Part shown: one piece after another, positions 63,164 through 64,000 of the stretch
How the letters are laid out: each line of letters starts with the position of its first letter
How positions within the stretch are numbered: position 1 is the stretch's first letter
Notes under the pieces: model-generated
Seen by the model: the letters and a program-made list of their open reading frames with translations, nothing else
The model's database searches: none
Told to the model about the DNA's origin: nothing
Program-made: the position numbers and the translations under genes
Source: Deltaproteobacteria bacterium
GTDB lineage: Bacteria; Myxococcota_A; Polyangia; JAAYKL01
Assembly (NCBI GenBank): GCA_030595125.1
Contig: JAUVDV010000001.1
Coordinates: forward strand, 59,924 to 123,923
Direction: 5' to 3'
DNA length: 64,000 bases

Positions 63164-63762
63164 AAAAGTTAGTCATATTATCAATAGTCGCTTTTGCGAT
63201 GGTGCTGGCTCCCGAGGCGTTCGCACAGAGACCGGGTCGCGGTCCGGGTCCGGGGATGGGTCAGGGTCCGGGCATGAGCATGGGTCAGGGCCCGGGGATG
63301 GGCCAGGGTCCGGGGATGGGCCCCGGCGGCATGAGGTTCGCCCTCAAGAAGCACGTCTACCCCATAGAGATGGTGCGAAGGCACGCGGACGAGTTGAATC
63401 TGACCGACGCGCAGATCGCAAAACTGCGCAAGGTGGTCACGGATGTGAACACGGAGGTAGAGCAGCTCAAGTGGGATCTCTCGACGCAGACGCGCGTGCT
63501 GGTCAAACTTGTAGAGAAAGGCGCCTCCAAGGACGATATCTACACTCAGATGGATCAGGTGTTCAAGTACGAGAACAAGATCAAGAAAAAGCACCTCGGG
63601 CTGATGATCGTCATTCGCGACATCCTGACTAAAAAGCAGAAGAAATACCTCGATGACATCAAGGAAAAGTTCATCAAGGAGGGGTACTTCAATGAAGGTC
63701 GTAGAGGAACAAGAAGCAATGCAAAACGCCCCCTCCGCGGCGGCCCCAGCCAACCCTTCTGA
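63160..63762 (+). CDS. Spy/CpxP-like periplasmic protein
   Basis: The 200-residue protein has a signal peptide (APEAFAQ), a Gly/Pro/Met-rich repeat (GPGMGQGPG) at residues 25-60, then LNLTDAQIAKLRKVV and a second ILTKKQKKYLDDIKE, matching the LTxxQ-type helical hairpin of Spy/CpxP/CnrX-like proteins. Such proteins sense metals or act as ATP-independent chaperones. It is the probable target or effector of the ECF sigma/anti-sigma pair. A basic tail follows. Confidence 0.78.
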   Translation: MKKLVILSIVAFAMVLAPEAFAQRPGRGPGPGMGQGPGMSMGQGPGMGQGPGMGPGGMRFALKKHVYPIEMVRRHADELNLTDAQIAKLRKVVTDVNTEVEQLKWDLSTQTRVLVKLVEKGASKDDIYTQMDQVFKYENKIKKKHLGLMIVIRDILTKKQKKYLDDIKEKFIKEGYFNEGRRGTRSNAKRPLRGGPSQPF

Positions 63763-63932
63763 TCCGATCCTTTCGGAATCCTCCACCAAATTCAGTTTAT
63801 TTTCCCGGTCGACTTTTTACGGAACCATCCCGTACACTCCCCCCAGGCGGATTTTGAAGACCCCATCCCGGCCCCGCCTTCGCCAAGGAGGGTGTCGCTT
63901 TTCTACCCGAAGCATAGTTTGAAGTATATGGC

Positions 63933-64000
63933 ATGTGTGGTATATTGGTCTGCATGAGCAACTCAAGAAGTTATCCCAAGAAGAGACCATCGAAGAAACT
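63933..64000 (+). CDS. Probable class II glutamine amidotransferase, N-terminus only
   Basis: The frame begins MCGILVCMSNSRSYPKKRPS. M-C-G-I with Cys2 is the signature of N-terminal nucleophile amidotransferases such as asparagine synthetase, GlmS and PurF. The window ends after 22 codons, so nothing further can be said. No strong ribosome binding site is seen. Confidence 0.4.
   Translation, partial: MCGILVCMSNSRSYPKKRPSKK

Noticed and set aside
63692..63922. Open frame of 77 codons with a strong AAGGAGGGG upstream
   Set aside because: The ribosome-binding-like sequence is simply Lys-Glu-Gly codons of the Spy-like gene, and the translation looks random.

Overview
The window looks like a chromosomal segment of a Gram-negative, GC-rich bacterium of the former deltaproteobacterial lineages, most likely an uncultured member of Myxococcota or a neighbouring phylum. 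This is inferred from the many outer-membrane-type lipoproteins whose lipobox cysteine is followed by Asp-Thr or Ser-Asp dipeptide linkers, from a Geobacter-type C-x4-CH heme motif, from outer-membrane beta-barrel proteins, and from dnaK, gyrB and a sigma-54 activator. No rRNA, tRNA, CRISPR array or complete insertion sequence was recognised. Most genes are densely packed, often with 4-base stop/start overlaps.

Layout: 1-20740 is mostly cell-envelope material: a surface-repeat protein, vWA-type, SGNH-type, beta-helix, PPC-type and PEGA-type (lipo)proteins, a GH5-like glycosidase, plus a DUF2089 operon, a DTW-domain protein and a DUF72 protein. A decayed toxin-antitoxin pair lies at 3297-3649. 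20760-26769 is housekeeping: dusB, a class V aminotransferase, an NtrC-type regulator and dnaK. 26790-28985 is an inserted segment (PPP-type phosphatase plus a REP-associated-type transposase) flanked by a 71-bp duplication of the dnaK 3' end. 29064-31199 holds a small heme lipoprotein, a hydrolase and an HTH-receiver protein. 31327-36230 is a six-gene operon for a 2-oxoacid:acceptor oxidoreductase with its own ferredoxin, flavoprotein and HoxU/NuoG-like subunits. 36241-37113 holds two Hsp20 genes. 38742-40353 is a second insertion (a radical SAM gene) flanked by an 86-bp duplication of the upstream gene's 3' end. 41051-49489 holds alr, two formylglycine-generating-enzyme-like lipoproteins, a nucleoside kinase and more lipoproteins. 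49716-50137 encodes a histone H1-like protein that is frameshifted at an A10 run; gyrB follows. 53129-58111 (minus strand) is a four-gene coupled operon: CotH-like, isochorismatase-like, FAD reductase-like and RlmN-like radical SAM. 58203-63762 ends with a beta-barrel protein, a YqiA-like hydrolase, an L-domain/LRR-like lipoprotein, and an ECF sigma / anti-sigma / Spy-like operon. The first codons of a probable class II glutamine amidotransferase start at 63933.

The most unusual signal is a pair of insertions built on the same plan. In each, a cargo segment sits immediately downstream of a host gene, and the last 50-60 coding bases of that gene plus some 3' flank are repeated at the far end of the insert. 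All coding differences between the repeat copies are synonymous. One insert is also bounded by a short repeated motif (GTGACTGGCACC) that occurs a third time at the window's left edge. Together this suggests gene cassettes that target the 3' ends of genes, with no recognisable integrase. Assembly artefact is the main alternative.
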